From the NCBI RefSeq assembly GCF_000374545.1, contig NZ_KB894588.1, positions 62,001-126,000 on the forward strand: a stretch of 64,000 nucleotides of DNA. The letters run 5' to 3'. The notes beneath the pieces were generated by a model. It did not search any database. It was not told where the DNA came from and saw only the letters and a list, made by a program, of their open reading frames with translations. This DNA is from Anaeromusa acidaminophila DSM 3853. Lineage in GTDB: Bacteria; Bacillota; Negativicutes; Anaeromusales; Anaeromusaceae. The position numbers and the translations under genes were made by a program. Shown here in pieces: positions 33,382-41,212 of the stretch. The number at the start of each line of letters is the position of its first letter. The stretch's first letter is position 1.

Positions 33382-34266
33382 TTAAAACTCTTCCGGTATA
33401 AATTTAGGATACGGACTGCCGCAACGGCAAGTTTTTTCCGCAAACCGTCCTACCCAGCCGGTTCGCATGCGAATCGCCGGAGAACTCCGCCGCCTTAGGG
33501 CTGTCAGCACTAGCTCGCCTGCCACACCAGGAGCCGTCAACTCTTGCGTCTGTGAATCAATGAGTTCCGGCCAAAACGAATCAATAGGCAAGTGGAACCC
33601 GCCCCCTTGCGGACACTCCCAGGCGATAAGAGACGCCTGCAGTCCAGGCAAGCCCCACTGAAGATACACAGGATAGCCTAAATACTTTTGCCAAGCTTGC
33701 CGTTGTTCCTCAGACGCTCCCGCAGTCAAACAAAAGAATGTTCGACAAGTTCCTGGGCCTTCGCCGCTATTCATCCACGCATCCAACAGTGGAGCCGATA
33801 ACGCACAGGCGCTGGCGCCGCATTCGCTGACTGTTTCCCACGGACGCGCACTTAAGGAAACAACAGTAGTCTGCATAGTTTTAGCGCCTTCCAACACGCC
33901 CCAACCAGGCCCTTCGCCGTCTAGTCCATCAGCGACTAACAGAATAGAGGCTAGCGTCATACCGCACGAGCGAAGCCAAAAAGCGCTTTTCTGCGCCCAA
34001 TCGTCCACTTCCTCTACCAAATACGGCGTCGAATTCATTAACCGCGCAACACCGCTTAAGGGCAAAGTCAAGCGCGCAAAAGGAGACGCGGAGGGTTCGG
34101 GTTTAGGCTGTAACGGCAAAGCCGCTAACTCTTTTAGAGGCAGCTTCTCCGAATTCACGTCCGCAACGCGGCAGCGTTCTTTAAAATCATTGTCTTTTTC
34201 CCGGGCCCAAAGCAAACAATCTTGCCAAAGCTCTTCGGGCGAATCTTTCTTAACTTCTTCGCTCAA
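33382..34266 (-). CDS. Degenerate PaaK-like (phenylacetate-CoA ligase family) protein
   Basis: 294 residues, shorter than the about 430 of PaaK. The N-terminus resembles the PaaK N-terminal helices. A middle part matches the region after the AMP-binding loop, but the SSGTTG-type P-loop has been replaced by MNSTPYLVEEVDDWAQ. The C-terminal part (PELIDSQTQELTAPGVAGELVLTAL, IRMRTGW, CRCGSP) tracks the PaaK arginine/aspartate end region. Catalysis of acyl adenylation is therefore doubtful; a binding or scaffold role is likely. TTG 34266 with AAGGAG upstream. No frameshift is seen. Confidence 0.6.
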   Translation of the reverse strand: MSEEVKKDSPEELWQDCLLWAREKDNDFKERCRVADVNSEKLPLKELAALPLQPKPEPSASPFARLTLPLSGVARLMNSTPYLVEEVDDWAQKSAFWLRSCGMTLASILLVADGLDGEGPGWGVLEGAKTMQTTVVSLSARPWETVSECGASACALSAPLLDAWMNSGEGPGTCRTFFCLTAGASEEQRQAWQKYLGYPVYLQWGLPGLQASLIAWECPQGGGFHLPIDSFWPELIDSQTQELTAPGVAGELVLTALRRRSSPAIRMRTGWVGRFAEKTCRCGSPYPKFIPEEF

Positions 34267-34280
34267 AGCTCCACTCCTTC

Positions 34281-34646
34281 TTACTTATGACCGGTGCAGG
34301 GCTGTCCCTCTTCATGAGAGCAAGGATTGTCTCCTTGTACCAGTTGTCCGGCCAAATACAAACGAACTAGCTCTTGCGGCTCTTGCGCCGCTGCACCGCA
34401 GACTACTTCAATGCCATGGGTAGCAAAAATCATCTGGGCCTTAACCCCCATACCTCCGGCAATCACTTTATGCACGCCCTGCTGCGCCAGCCAGTTTGGA
34501 ATAACGCCCGGTTCATGCGGGGGCGGCGTCAACATTTCCATTCCCTGTACCTGCCCATTCTCTACGGCTACAATAGCAAACTGCTCGCAATGACCAAAAT
34601 GAGCGCACAACATCCCCTGATAGGTTGGTACTCCATACTTTTCCAT
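34281..34646 (-). CDS. NifX/NifB-family (dinitrogenase iron-molybdenum cofactor) protein (1)
   Basis: 121 residues of the NifB/NifX/NafY fold. Motifs: HFGHCEQFAIVAVENG and VIAGGMGVKAQMIF. The C-terminal tail NPCSHEEGQPCTGH adds Cys and His residues not common in the family. In Desulfovibrio the related ORP protein holds a Mo-Cu cluster. Whether this one does is inference. Confidence 0.88.
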   Translation of the reverse strand: MEKYGVPTYQGMLCAHFGHCEQFAIVAVENGQVQGMEMLTPPPHEPGVIPNWLAQQGVHKVIAGGMGVKAQMIFATHGIEVVCGAAAQEPQELVRLYLAGQLVQGDNPCSHEEGQPCTGHK

Positions 34647-34689
34647 TAAAAATTCCTCCTCTAATTTATATCTTTTAGTCCAATAGATT

Positions 34690-35052
34690 TTACCAATGAC
34701 CTTCTACATCCGCCTGCAGCTGGCGCTGCAGTTCTCCTGCTTTCCAAGCTTCCATGGCGGCTTCAACTGTTAACCCTTCTTGAGCCAAATACACTTCCGC
34801 CTGATTGGCTTCCAGCACCCGAAACGCCTTTGGCCCCACGTGGCCTGTAATAACCACTTTGGCCCCCAACCGTTCGACAGCTTGCGCCGCTTGAATCCCA
34901 GCTCCTTGAGCCGCATTCATATTGGTGGCGTTCGTTACGCTTTCCCATATGCCGCTTTCTGTATCATACACACAGAAAAACGGCGCCCTGCCAAAGCGCA
35001 ATTCCATCACTTGTCCCGGTTGCTCATTTTGAGCGGTAATTACTACTTTCAT
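34690..35052 (-). CDS. NifX/NifB-family (dinitrogenase iron-molybdenum cofactor) protein (2)
   Basis: 120 residues. Typical N-terminus MKVVITAQNEQPGQVMELRFGRAPFF and AKVVITGHVGPKAFRVLEAN. ATG 35052 follows AAAGGAG; a longer frame to 35076 lacks it. It forms a pair with the NifX-like protein downstream and may act as its apo partner. Confidence 0.9.
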   Translation of the reverse strand: MKVVITAQNEQPGQVMELRFGRAPFFCVYDTESGIWESVTNATNMNAAQGAGIQAAQAVERLGAKVVITGHVGPKAFRVLEANQAEVYLAQEGLTVEAAMEAWKAGELQRQLQADVEGHW

Positions 35053-35173
35053 GTTCAGTCTCCTTTTATAAAACATATTTCAAAATGGTTTTCAAAAAAA
35101 GACATTCGAAAATGTCTTTTGAAACTTGTTTCACTATGTTAATTGTATCGCAAGCACGAAAAGCCGTCAAGCC

Positions 35174-35605
35174 TCAACCATCTAAGCGCACTTGATCTCC
35201 TCCGCACTTAGGGCAATGGCTCTCCCCGCCACAGCGCCCTCTTGCGCAGCGGCCTCGCCACTGATGACCACAAGAATCACATCTCCACAAACTTTTCCCG
35301 CGGGGACATCCTTTTTCCAAACGAAAATTCCCGCCTTCCACTTGCAGACATTTTGCCTGCCAAAGAGCGCGAGCCACCTTTTGTCGCGCCTGCATCAGCA
35401 CCCGACAAAAAGTCGGTTTTGATACATCCATGCATTGCGAAGCTTGGTCCTGATCCATTCCTTCCAAATCAGCCAACCGCAAAGCTTCCATCTCTTCCAC
35501 CGTAATATTCTCGTCTTCTAATTCTTCTATCGGTATTCCTGCCGGTTTAAACCGCGCCCAAGGCGGCATCATCCCAACAGCGCGTTCTTTCGTCGGTCTT
35601 GGCAT
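35174..35605 (-). CDS. DUF134 helix-turn-helix protein with C-terminal zinc-ribbon-like tail
   Basis: 143 residues. Residues 1-95 are DUF134 (MPRPTKERAVGMMP, ITVEEMEALRLADLEGMDQDQAS, VSKPTFCRVLMQARQKVARAL), a sigma-70-like HTH. Residues 100-143 add CPRG, CDSCGHQW, CARGRC and CPKCGG, a Cys-rich metal-binding tail. Probably a transcription factor sensing metal or redox state for this operon. Confidence 0.85.
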   Translation of the reverse strand: MPRPTKERAVGMMPPWARFKPAGIPIEELEDENITVEEMEALRLADLEGMDQDQASQCMDVSKPTFCRVLMQARQKVARALWQAKCLQVEGGNFRLEKGCPRGKSLWRCDSCGHQWRGRCARGRCGGESHCPKCGGDQVRLDG

Positions 35606-35664
35606 CTAGTTTTCCTCTTTCCACATATGATTTCTTTTCAGCATACTGTTTTATTTTTCATCCG

Positions 35665-36033
35665 TCAATCCAATGGTTCATCCTGCCTTCCATGTCTTCG
35701 CCGATGACATCTGCCGCAGTGCACAACCGGCTCCTCTCCTTCACAAAGCCGGTACTCGCCTCCCTCTATGCGAAGCGTTCTCCCTTCTACTAAAGCCAGG
35801 CCTAACTTACGTCGAGCGTCATTATATATTTTTTGCACGGTTGTCCGAGCTACATTCATACGAGCTGCGCATTCTTCCTGCATCAAACCTTCTACGTCAA
35901 TCCACCGAATCGTTTCGTATTCATCAACCGTCATAATAACGGCTTCTTGATGAGACACCGCAGCCGTAAGCGGGCCAAACGAATCGATTTGAGGAAGTTC
36001 ACAGACACGACGCCATTTTCTTGGTCTTGGCAC
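35665..36033 (-). CDS. DUF134 helix-turn-helix protein
   Basis: 122 residues. I choose GTG 36033 because the family conserves a start of the form MPRPRKWRRVCELP and the GAGGTG site lies six bases upstream. The HTH is in QEECAARMNVARTTVQKIYNDARRK. A Cys/His-rich end (CGRCHRRRHGR) may bind metal. Likely a second operon regulator, paralogous to the 35174 gene. Confidence 0.85.
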   Translation of the reverse strand: MPRPRKWRRVCELPQIDSFGPLTAAVSHQEAVIMTVDEYETIRWIDVEGLMQEECAARMNVARTTVQKIYNDARRKLGLALVEGRTLRIEGGEYRLCEGEEPVVHCGRCHRRRHGRQDEPLD

Positions 36034-36060
36034 AGACTTCACCTCTTATTCCCACTCATT

Positions 36061-36099
36061 AAAGTAGGCGACAGGAAGACTTCTCCCGCCGCCTACTTT
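36061..36099. other. Intercistronic hairpin in the orange-protein-like operon
   Basis: AAAGTAGGCG pairs with CGCCTACTTT around an 18-base loop. The minus-strand tail has no T run, so it is more likely an mRNA-stability or partial-attenuation hairpin than a full terminator. Confidence 0.5.
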
Positions 36100-36102
36100 A
36101 TT

Positions 36103-36384
36103 TTACACTTTTTCCAAGTCCTTGTTAATTGTTTCTAGCCTTTGCTGCAACAGCTTTTTTTCTTGCAGCAATTCCTCTTTCGCTAAAGACTCACTGCCTT
36201 GCGAAGCAAAGGATCCCCGATTTCCTTGTCCCATTCCTTGCCCAAACCCCTGACCAGCTCCACGCCCCATCCCTTTTCCCATGCCGCCTGCGCCTTGCCC
36301 CTTTCCTTGTCCACTGCACGCTCCCGTCCTACGACCGCTAAGCGGCCCTTGTCCCATTGGCCCTGTCCCATCTCTTCTTGGCAT
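36103..36384 (-). CDS. DUF5320 family protein, Gly/Gln/Met-rich
   Basis: 93 residues. It begins MPRRDGTGPMGQGPLSGRRTG, the DUF5320 hallmark, followed by a GMG/GQG-rich low-complexity part and a C-terminal coiled coil (KEELLQEKKLLQQRLETINK). AAAGGGGG precedes ATG 36384. Usually found next to NifX-like proteins in anaerobes; function unknown. First gene of the operon. Confidence 0.85.
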   Translation of the reverse strand: MPRRDGTGPMGQGPLSGRRTGACSGQGKGQGAGGMGKGMGRGAGQGFGQGMGQGNRGSFASQGSESLAKEELLQEKKLLQQRLETINKDLEKV

Positions 36385-36404
36385 TGTTGATTCCCCCTTT
36401 TGTT

Positions 36405-36454
36405 TTGACATATGTTTCATATCTCTATTTTAGCTCTTTTATGGCATATGTCAA
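36405..36454 (-). promoter_or_regulatory. Promoter and spaced palindromic operator of the orange-protein-like operon
   Basis: On the minus strand TTGACA (36449-36454) and TAAAAT (36427-36432) are 16 bp apart. Two inverted ten-base arms, TTGACATATG at 36405-36414 and CATATGTCAA at 36445-36454, are exact complements 30 bp apart. One arm covers the -35; the other lies just past the start of transcription. They look like twin sites for a dimeric regulator, perhaps a DUF134 protein. Confidence 0.65.
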
Positions 36455-36527
36455 TAACAACTAGCGCTATTTATCATTTTCACGAATCCATACAGCCCTT
36501 ATATTACGTCTAGATGTAATACCCCGC

Positions 36528-37412
36528 TCAAACTAACGACGCCCTCATCAACTCCGTAAATTTCGTTATCGCAGCGGTAAGCCATTTGTCTTTATGATAA
36601 ATAAGCCGAATAAACGGTTCTTCTATCTTTTCAGCAACATCTAGTTTTACCAGCTTTCCTTCTTTAAATTCCGACCGGACCGCAACTTCCGGTAGTAACG
36701 CAATGCCTATGTTGTTCTCTACAAATTTCTTAATAATCTCTGTATTTCCTGTTTCAAAATAAATTGCAGGCGTTAATCGTCTCGCCTCGAACATCTGCTC
36801 AAATTTCTTGCGATACCGGCATTCTTTCTCTGTAACCAGAAAGGGTTCGTTTTCAATATCCTTGAGTGTGAGATTTGCTTTATATCGAAGCGGATTATCA
36901 GGTCCGCACAAAAAGCAGAGCGGATTTCTTTTCTCAAAGGCGACAATCACATCTTTAGGCGCTTCTGCAAAGTCCATATATAAAGCCACGTCAACATTGC
37001 CTGTTTTTACCTGCTCAAGTACGTCTCCAATAACTCCTGTTGCAATTTCAATTTTTACATTTGGATATTTTTCTTTGTATTCTTGTACAAGACAAGGCAT
37101 TATACTGGCGCATAATGAATGAATCCCTGCTATTTTCAATACTCCGCAAGGCTGGTTGGCATGCTTCAAATTTTCTTTCGCACGATCCATGGTAAAAAGA
37201 ATTTGCTCCGTATATTCTAAGAAGGTTCTTCCCGCTTCCGTCAAACAAATTCGATTCCCCAATCGTTCAAACAGTTTCACCTCTAGCTCGTTTTCCAATT
37301 GTTGAATCTGGGTTGTAATAGTTGATTGCGCATACCCCACTGCTGTTGCAGCATGACTTATATTCTCAAGTTCCGCAACCATCTTAAAACTACGCAGCAA
37401 TTTGAAGTCCAT
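36528..37412 (-). CDS. LysR-family transcriptional regulator
   Basis: 294 residues. N-terminal winged HTH (MDFKLLRSFKMVAELENIS, GYAQSTITTQIQQLENELEVKLFER), then a LysR substrate domain (residues about 88-290). ATG 37412 has GGGAGG six bases upstream; the longer frame is not family-like. It is divergent from the flavoprotein gene at 37551, its probable target. Inducer unknown. Confidence 0.92.
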   Translation of the reverse strand: MDFKLLRSFKMVAELENISHAATAVGYAQSTITTQIQQLENELEVKLFERLGNRICLTEAGRTFLEYTEQILFTMDRAKENLKHANQPCGVLKIAGIHSLCASIMPCLVQEYKEKYPNVKIEIATGVIGDVLEQVKTGNVDVALYMDFAEAPKDVIVAFEKRNPLCFLCGPDNPLRYKANLTLKDIENEPFLVTEKECRYRKKFEQMFEARRLTPAIYFETGNTEIIKKFVENNIGIALLPEVAVRSEFKEGKLVKLDVAEKIEEPFIRLIYHKDKWLTAAITKFTELMRASLV

Positions 37413-37550
37413 CCAAATCCTCCCTATCATTTTCAGCAAGCAACTATCATTAAATTCGATTGTTATAATTATCAAAATCAATTTTACGAATACTTTTCTT
37501 TATGATACCTTTAATTTTACAATATTTCAAATTCCAAGGAGGAAAGCAAC

Positions 37551-38087
37551 ATGAGAAAAGTATTGGTTCTATATTGCAGCGCTAGAAAAACCGGCAATTC
37601 CGCAACCTTAGCTGCTTCATTCATTAAAGGCGCCCTCACGAAAGGTCACCAGGTTACAGAATATTTTATTCCCGATAAAACCATCGCGCCTTGCTTAGGC
37701 TGCAACTATTGCCAAACACATCAAGGAGAATGCATCCAAAAAGATGACATGCAAGAGGCCTCTCGCTTATTGCAAGAACATGATACGCTCGTCATCGCGT
37801 CACCTGTGTATTATCTGGGTTTTCCCGGCAGCTTCAAGCTTTTCTTGGATCGAACCTATAACGAAAGCGCCACCGGGCGGAAAATTACTGCCAGTATTTT
37901 GTTAACAACCGCTTGCAAACAAGAAGATTTTGTTACAAACACCCTAGTACAATACTATCGGTCCCTTGCTGACTATCTAGGTTGGAAAAACCTCGGCGTT
38001 ATCAGTGCGCAAGGAGTTGAATCTCCTGGTGAAATTGATAGCCTTCCTTGCCTTGATGCTGCATTTCAGTTAGGTCTGGAGCTATAA
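37551..38087 (+). CDS. Iron-sulfur-flavoprotein-like NAD(P)H-dependent FMN reductase
   Basis: 178 residues of flavodoxin-like fold. FMN-binding loop CSARKTGNSATLA near residue 9. The motif CLGCNYCQTHQGEC (CX2CX2CX6C, residues about 49-62) matches the compact cysteine cluster of iron-sulfur flavoproteins. PVYYLGFPGSFKLFLDR is the second FMN loop. May transfer electrons or detoxify oxidants or xenobiotics. AAGGAGG precedes the ATG. Confidence 0.88.
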   Translation: MRKVLVLYCSARKTGNSATLAASFIKGALTKGHQVTEYFIPDKTIAPCLGCNYCQTHQGECIQKDDMQEASRLLQEHDTLVIASPVYYLGFPGSFKLFLDRTYNESATGRKITASILLTTACKQEDFVTNTLVQYYRSLADYLGWKNLGVISAQGVESPGEIDSLPCLDAAFQLGLEL

Positions 38088-38111
38088 TCCAGAAAATCAG
38101 CTACCTAAATA

Positions 38112-38147
38112 AAACGGTACGGTCCCTCAAAAGGACGCGTACCGTTT
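38112..38147 (+). terminator. Terminator of the flavoprotein gene
   Basis: AAACGGTACG with CGTACCGTTT around a 16-base loop, with a T-rich run after about ten bases. Confidence 0.75.
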
Positions 38148-38188
38148 GCACTCAATTTTTTATTATTTTTATATACCGCACCGTACCT

Positions 38189-38533
38189 TCAGCCTTCTCC
38201 CTCTTCAGGTACAATGCAAATAAAGCGAAATACGTCTTCGCCGCGATTGATCATCTTGTGTAGCGCATTAGACGGGATATAAGCAAAAGAACCGGCTTTC
38301 ACCTCGTGGGCTTTCCCGTCCAAATAGACGGTCCCTTCTCCTTGCAGAAAATAATTGATATGCGGCCACGGATGCGTATGTTCCGGCGTATTCCCGCCTG
38401 GTTCCAGTTCAAACACTCGCATTACATAGCCTTCCCAACCTTCTTGCGGGGAGATACATACTTTTTTCCATGCTTTTTCCGCCCCGGGAATCTTCATAGC
38501 CACCGTATTCACGTTGTCAATATGAGAAATCAT
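38189..38533 (-). CDS. Cupin domain protein
   Basis: 114 residues, single small cupin barrel. Metal ligands in the first motif GGNTPEHTHPWPHINYFLQGEG and second motif PSNALHKMIN. No enzyme class can be assigned. Monocistronic. Confidence 0.88.
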   Translation of the reverse strand: MISHIDNVNTVAMKIPGAEKAWKKVCISPQEGWEGYVMRVFELEPGGNTPEHTHPWPHINYFLQGEGTVYLDGKAHEVKAGSFAYIPSNALHKMINRGEDVFRFICIVPEEGEG

Positions 38534-38737
38534 GCTTGCTCACTCCTACTCTTTTTTGTTGCTCTTGCTAAGCAATTCAGCTTATATTTTCTCTCTTTCT
38601 ACACCCATTGCCTTTGTACGCTTGCATGAATTTTAGTATAAACAAACTATTTTTTAGGCCAATATGCACAATAGTGGAATTGAATTTGATCACAAAGTTA
38701 AAACTAGCATTTTATTTCAGGCCACGAAATACAAAAT

Positions 38738-38784
38738 CGCCATAAAAAAACCTAGCCAGTCTTTCTCTAGGTCTCCTTATGGCG
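38738..38784 (-). terminator. Terminator after trmO (end of the corrinoid island)
   Basis: Inner CCTAG/CTAGG stem with TTTTTTT on the minus strand, inside an outer CGCCATAA/TTATGGCG pair. It may be the end of the long corrinoid operon. The remaining gap to 38534 holds no gene I can see. Confidence 0.7.
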
Positions 38785-38810
38785 CTTTTCCCTGCATTCA
38801 AAACGCGGAT

Positions 38811-39287
38811 TTAGCCTTTAAACCGTCCGTCATCTTTTACAGCATTCATTTTATGTATGGATTTTTGAAACCAGCCGATTTTTTCAGTCATTCTATGATC
38901 AAATTCACCTATATACGGCTTTATATCCAATACAGGCGTTTGATCCAAAATATCAACATCTTCAACATAAAGAAGGTTTTCGTCAACCATATTAAGACGA
39001 ACAACCGAAAAGCCGATAGGATTCGGCCTCGCAGGCGAACGCGTAGCAAAAATACCGTGCGTATGGTCATCCAAAAATGGCTTTACGATTAATCTGGCCT
39101 TCTTTATTTGATGAAAGTGATATAACAAAATCAAATGAGAAAAGCCATCTATATCTTTTAGCCCTTCCATATACTCATCATATACTTCGATAATAGCCTT
39201 GCTTCCAATGGAGGCTGCCGCTTGAATAGGCGTTCCTTCGGGCTCACAAAAAGTAGAATGGACAATGCCGATTGGGCTTACTTGCAT
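38811..39287 (-). CDS. trmO: tRNA (N6-threonylcarbamoyladenosine37-N6)-methyltransferase TrmO-like
   Basis: 158 residues of the TsaA/TrmO beta-barrel family, SAM-dependent. Family motifs: IGIVHSTFCEPEGTPIQ, FSHLILLYHFHQI, GIFATRSPARPNPIG (SAM site), and PVLDIKPYI. It lies 29 bases after the rhodanese gene; whether it belongs to the corrinoid operon or only follows it is open. Confidence 0.88.
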   Translation of the reverse strand: MQVSPIGIVHSTFCEPEGTPIQAAASIGSKAIIEVYDEYMEGLKDIDGFSHLILLYHFHQIKKARLIVKPFLDDHTHGIFATRSPARPNPIGFSVVRLNMVDENLLYVEDVDILDQTPVLDIKPYIGEFDHRMTEKIGWFQKSIHKMNAVKDDGRFKG

Positions 39288-39316
39288 CGTTTCAGCTCCC
39301 TCTCTTCCTATACTTC

Positions 39317-39736
39317 TTATTGCTCGATATTCACCTTTTCAATATCCTCTTCTCTTCGTAAAGCATCCCAGCCGTCCTTCAAGACAAAAACCTTCTCAAA
39401 ATTGCAGTCTGCCAAGACCTGGGCAATGCGTATGCTGTATTTATCTTCCGGGCAAGAACAAAAGATAACATAGGCTTTTTCCGTATCAGCCGTCTTCAAA
39501 AACGATTCCAAAGCTTCCTCGTTTTTCGGATTGAGCCACGTTTCGCCTGGTATTTCTTGCCGACTCAGGCTTCGGCTTTTTACGGAACGTACGTCAAGAA
39601 GCATTACATTGTCCTTAGCCGCCAAATACTGATCAACATCAATAAACCGCACCTCGTCTCCTTGTGCAGCAGCGGAAACCGTAAAAAGAAAGAACGCTAA
39701 AAAGCAAATAATATGTTTCTTCACAACACATTTCAC
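39317..39736 (-). CDS. Exported rhodanese-like protein
   Basis: 139 residues. Residues 1-25 are a signal peptide (CFLAFFLFTVSAAAQG). The rest is a rhodanese fold: VMLLDVRSVKSRS, PGETWLNP, and the active loop VIFCSCPEDKYS with Cys in the catalytic position (the loop is longer and not the standard CRxGxR). Possible periplasmic sulfur or metal role. Start codon GTG 39736 is uncertain. Lies 35 bases after the propeller gene, so probably in the same operon. Confidence 0.75.
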   Translation of the reverse strand: MKCVVKKHIICFLAFFLFTVSAAAQGDEVRFIDVDQYLAAKDNVMLLDVRSVKSRSLSRQEIPGETWLNPKNEEALESFLKTADTEKAYVIFCSCPEDKYSIRIAQVLADCNFEKVFVLKDGWDALRREEDIEKVNIEQ

Positions 39737-39771
39737 TTACCTTTTTGAAATTTGTTTCTTATTATATCACA

Positions 39772-41208
39772 CTACTGCGCCGGTTTCTTTATGACTATCA
39801 GCCTATATTCTCCCATAATCGTTCCATCATCCAATTGCAGGGGCGCTTCCACGGCAGCTGCAAAGCGTCCATTCTTGCTAATCGCCGCTCCTGCGCAAGG
39901 CCCTTCCAAAGGCAAACGATCAAGCACGCTTCCGTCGCGAAGCGAAAGCAAGGTCAAACCATGCACAGCCACATTCTTCGTGCGGCTATTTCGTCCCACC
40001 GCCACCGCCGCAGCCCCTTCGGATAGCGCCAGTTGCTCCGCCATACCGCCCAGCTCTTTTTTTTCGATCAGCCGTCCTTGATAATCAAACAGAAAGACGC
40101 AATTAGAGCTTGGGTGCTCCATGGGCGTAGTCATCTGCCAATTCGCCCGGTTATAGGTATTGCCAGTTGTAAATACCAAGCGGTCTGCCGTTGCCTGCCC
40201 GTATAGTCCTGTGGCATTGACATAGATACCGTTTACAAGTTCCGGCCTACTCAGCGTTCTTCTCCAAACAAGCGTTCCGTCTTCACCGTGGTGCAAAAAC
40301 GCCCTGCCATCACTGGCAAAGGAAACGACCCACTTTCCATCCTCGGTCACTTCCGGACTGGAGCGCAGCGTAGTTCTTTCGTAAGGAGGAACCGGCGCCA
40401 TAGACGTGCTCCACAATACTTGCCGCAGACCCTCGTCCAATTTATAGATGGATTGATTATCCTGGCACTGCAGCTTAGCATCCCAATTGGCCGTCCCGAA
40501 AAACACCTGTCCTTGCGCAGAAACGCTCATCCAGCCTACCCAAGCGTCCAAATTACGCTCTTGCGGAAATTTTCCCGCCAAAGCGCCTTCCGGCGTGTAC
40601 GCATATAAACGCCCTCGATACTCATACCGTTCCGCAGAACGTATCGTTCGCTGCCCCGCCGCATATACAGTCCCGGCGTTTGACTCCCGAATGCAGACAA
40701 TTCCAGGGTAGGTTTTGTCGTTCAATCCAGAACCCAGTTCTTTAGCAGAACCACGACGCCAAAGCTCCTCACCTGTTTGCGCGTCCAAGCAAATCAAATC
40801 TGCTTGAGGACCGTTTTCTCCGACATATAGGCGTCGCCCATCCCGGCTAAAAGCAAGGGCGCTGATCTTTCCGTTGCCGCTGCGCTTGCGCCACTTTAGC
40901 TTTCCCATCTCACTCTCCAGCACAAGAAGTTCGCTGTTTTCCGTACCAACCGCCAAAGCGGCCCCATCCGGCGAAAAGCATACAAAGCCTTTTGTGAAAC
41001 CCATGCGCTGGTAGTTGTACACTTCCACCTGTCCTAACGGAACCTCCGCCACCACCTGATATAAGCCAGTGCTTGTCTTTAGAAAGCTGTCCTTATTGGT
41101 TCCATCGCCTGCTTGCTGAAAGATGTATCGTCCTAAAAAGAACAACGTTATAAAGAGCAGCGCTATGATCGCGACTGCTTTAGCTTTTTCGCGCCACCTG
41201 TCATTCAT
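39772..41208 (-). CDS. Membrane-anchored PQQ/WD40-like beta-propeller protein
   Basis: 478 residues. An N-terminal membrane anchor (VAIIALLFITLFFLG) is followed by repeated propeller blades: FSPDGAALAVGTENSELLVLE, LAFSRDGRRLYVGENG, VSFASDGRAFLHHGEDGTLVWRR, and ALSEGAAAVAVG. It should hang in the periplasm. No PQQ-enzyme active site can be shown. Placed right after the EcfT gene, it may bind substrate or assist the transporter. Confidence 0.75.
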   Translation of the reverse strand: MNDRWREKAKAVAIIALLFITLFFLGRYIFQQAGDGTNKDSFLKTSTGLYQVVAEVPLGQVEVYNYQRMGFTKGFVCFSPDGAALAVGTENSELLVLESEMGKLKWRKRSGNGKISALAFSRDGRRLYVGENGPQADLICLDAQTGEELWRRGSAKELGSGLNDKTYPGIVCIRESNAGTVYAAGQRTIRSAERYEYRGRLYAYTPEGALAGKFPQERNLDAWVGWMSVSAQGQVFFGTANWDAKLQCQDNQSIYKLDEGLRQVLWSTSMAPVPPYERTTLRSSPEVTEDGKWVVSFASDGRAFLHHGEDGTLVWRRTLSRPELVNGIYVNATGLYGQATADRLVFTTGNTYNRANWQMTTPMEHPSSNCVFLFDYQGRLIEKKELGGMAEQLALSEGAAAVAVGRNSRTKNVAVHGLTLLSLRDGSVLDRLPLEGPCAGAAISKNGRFAAAVEAPLQLDDGTIMGEYRLIVIKKPAQ

Positions 41209-41212
41209 ACCG

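Noticed and set aside
33382-34266. Frameshifted PaaK pseudogene
   Set aside because: The frame is open throughout with good start, even codon use and tight operon spacing, so it is better described as a diverged, intact gene.
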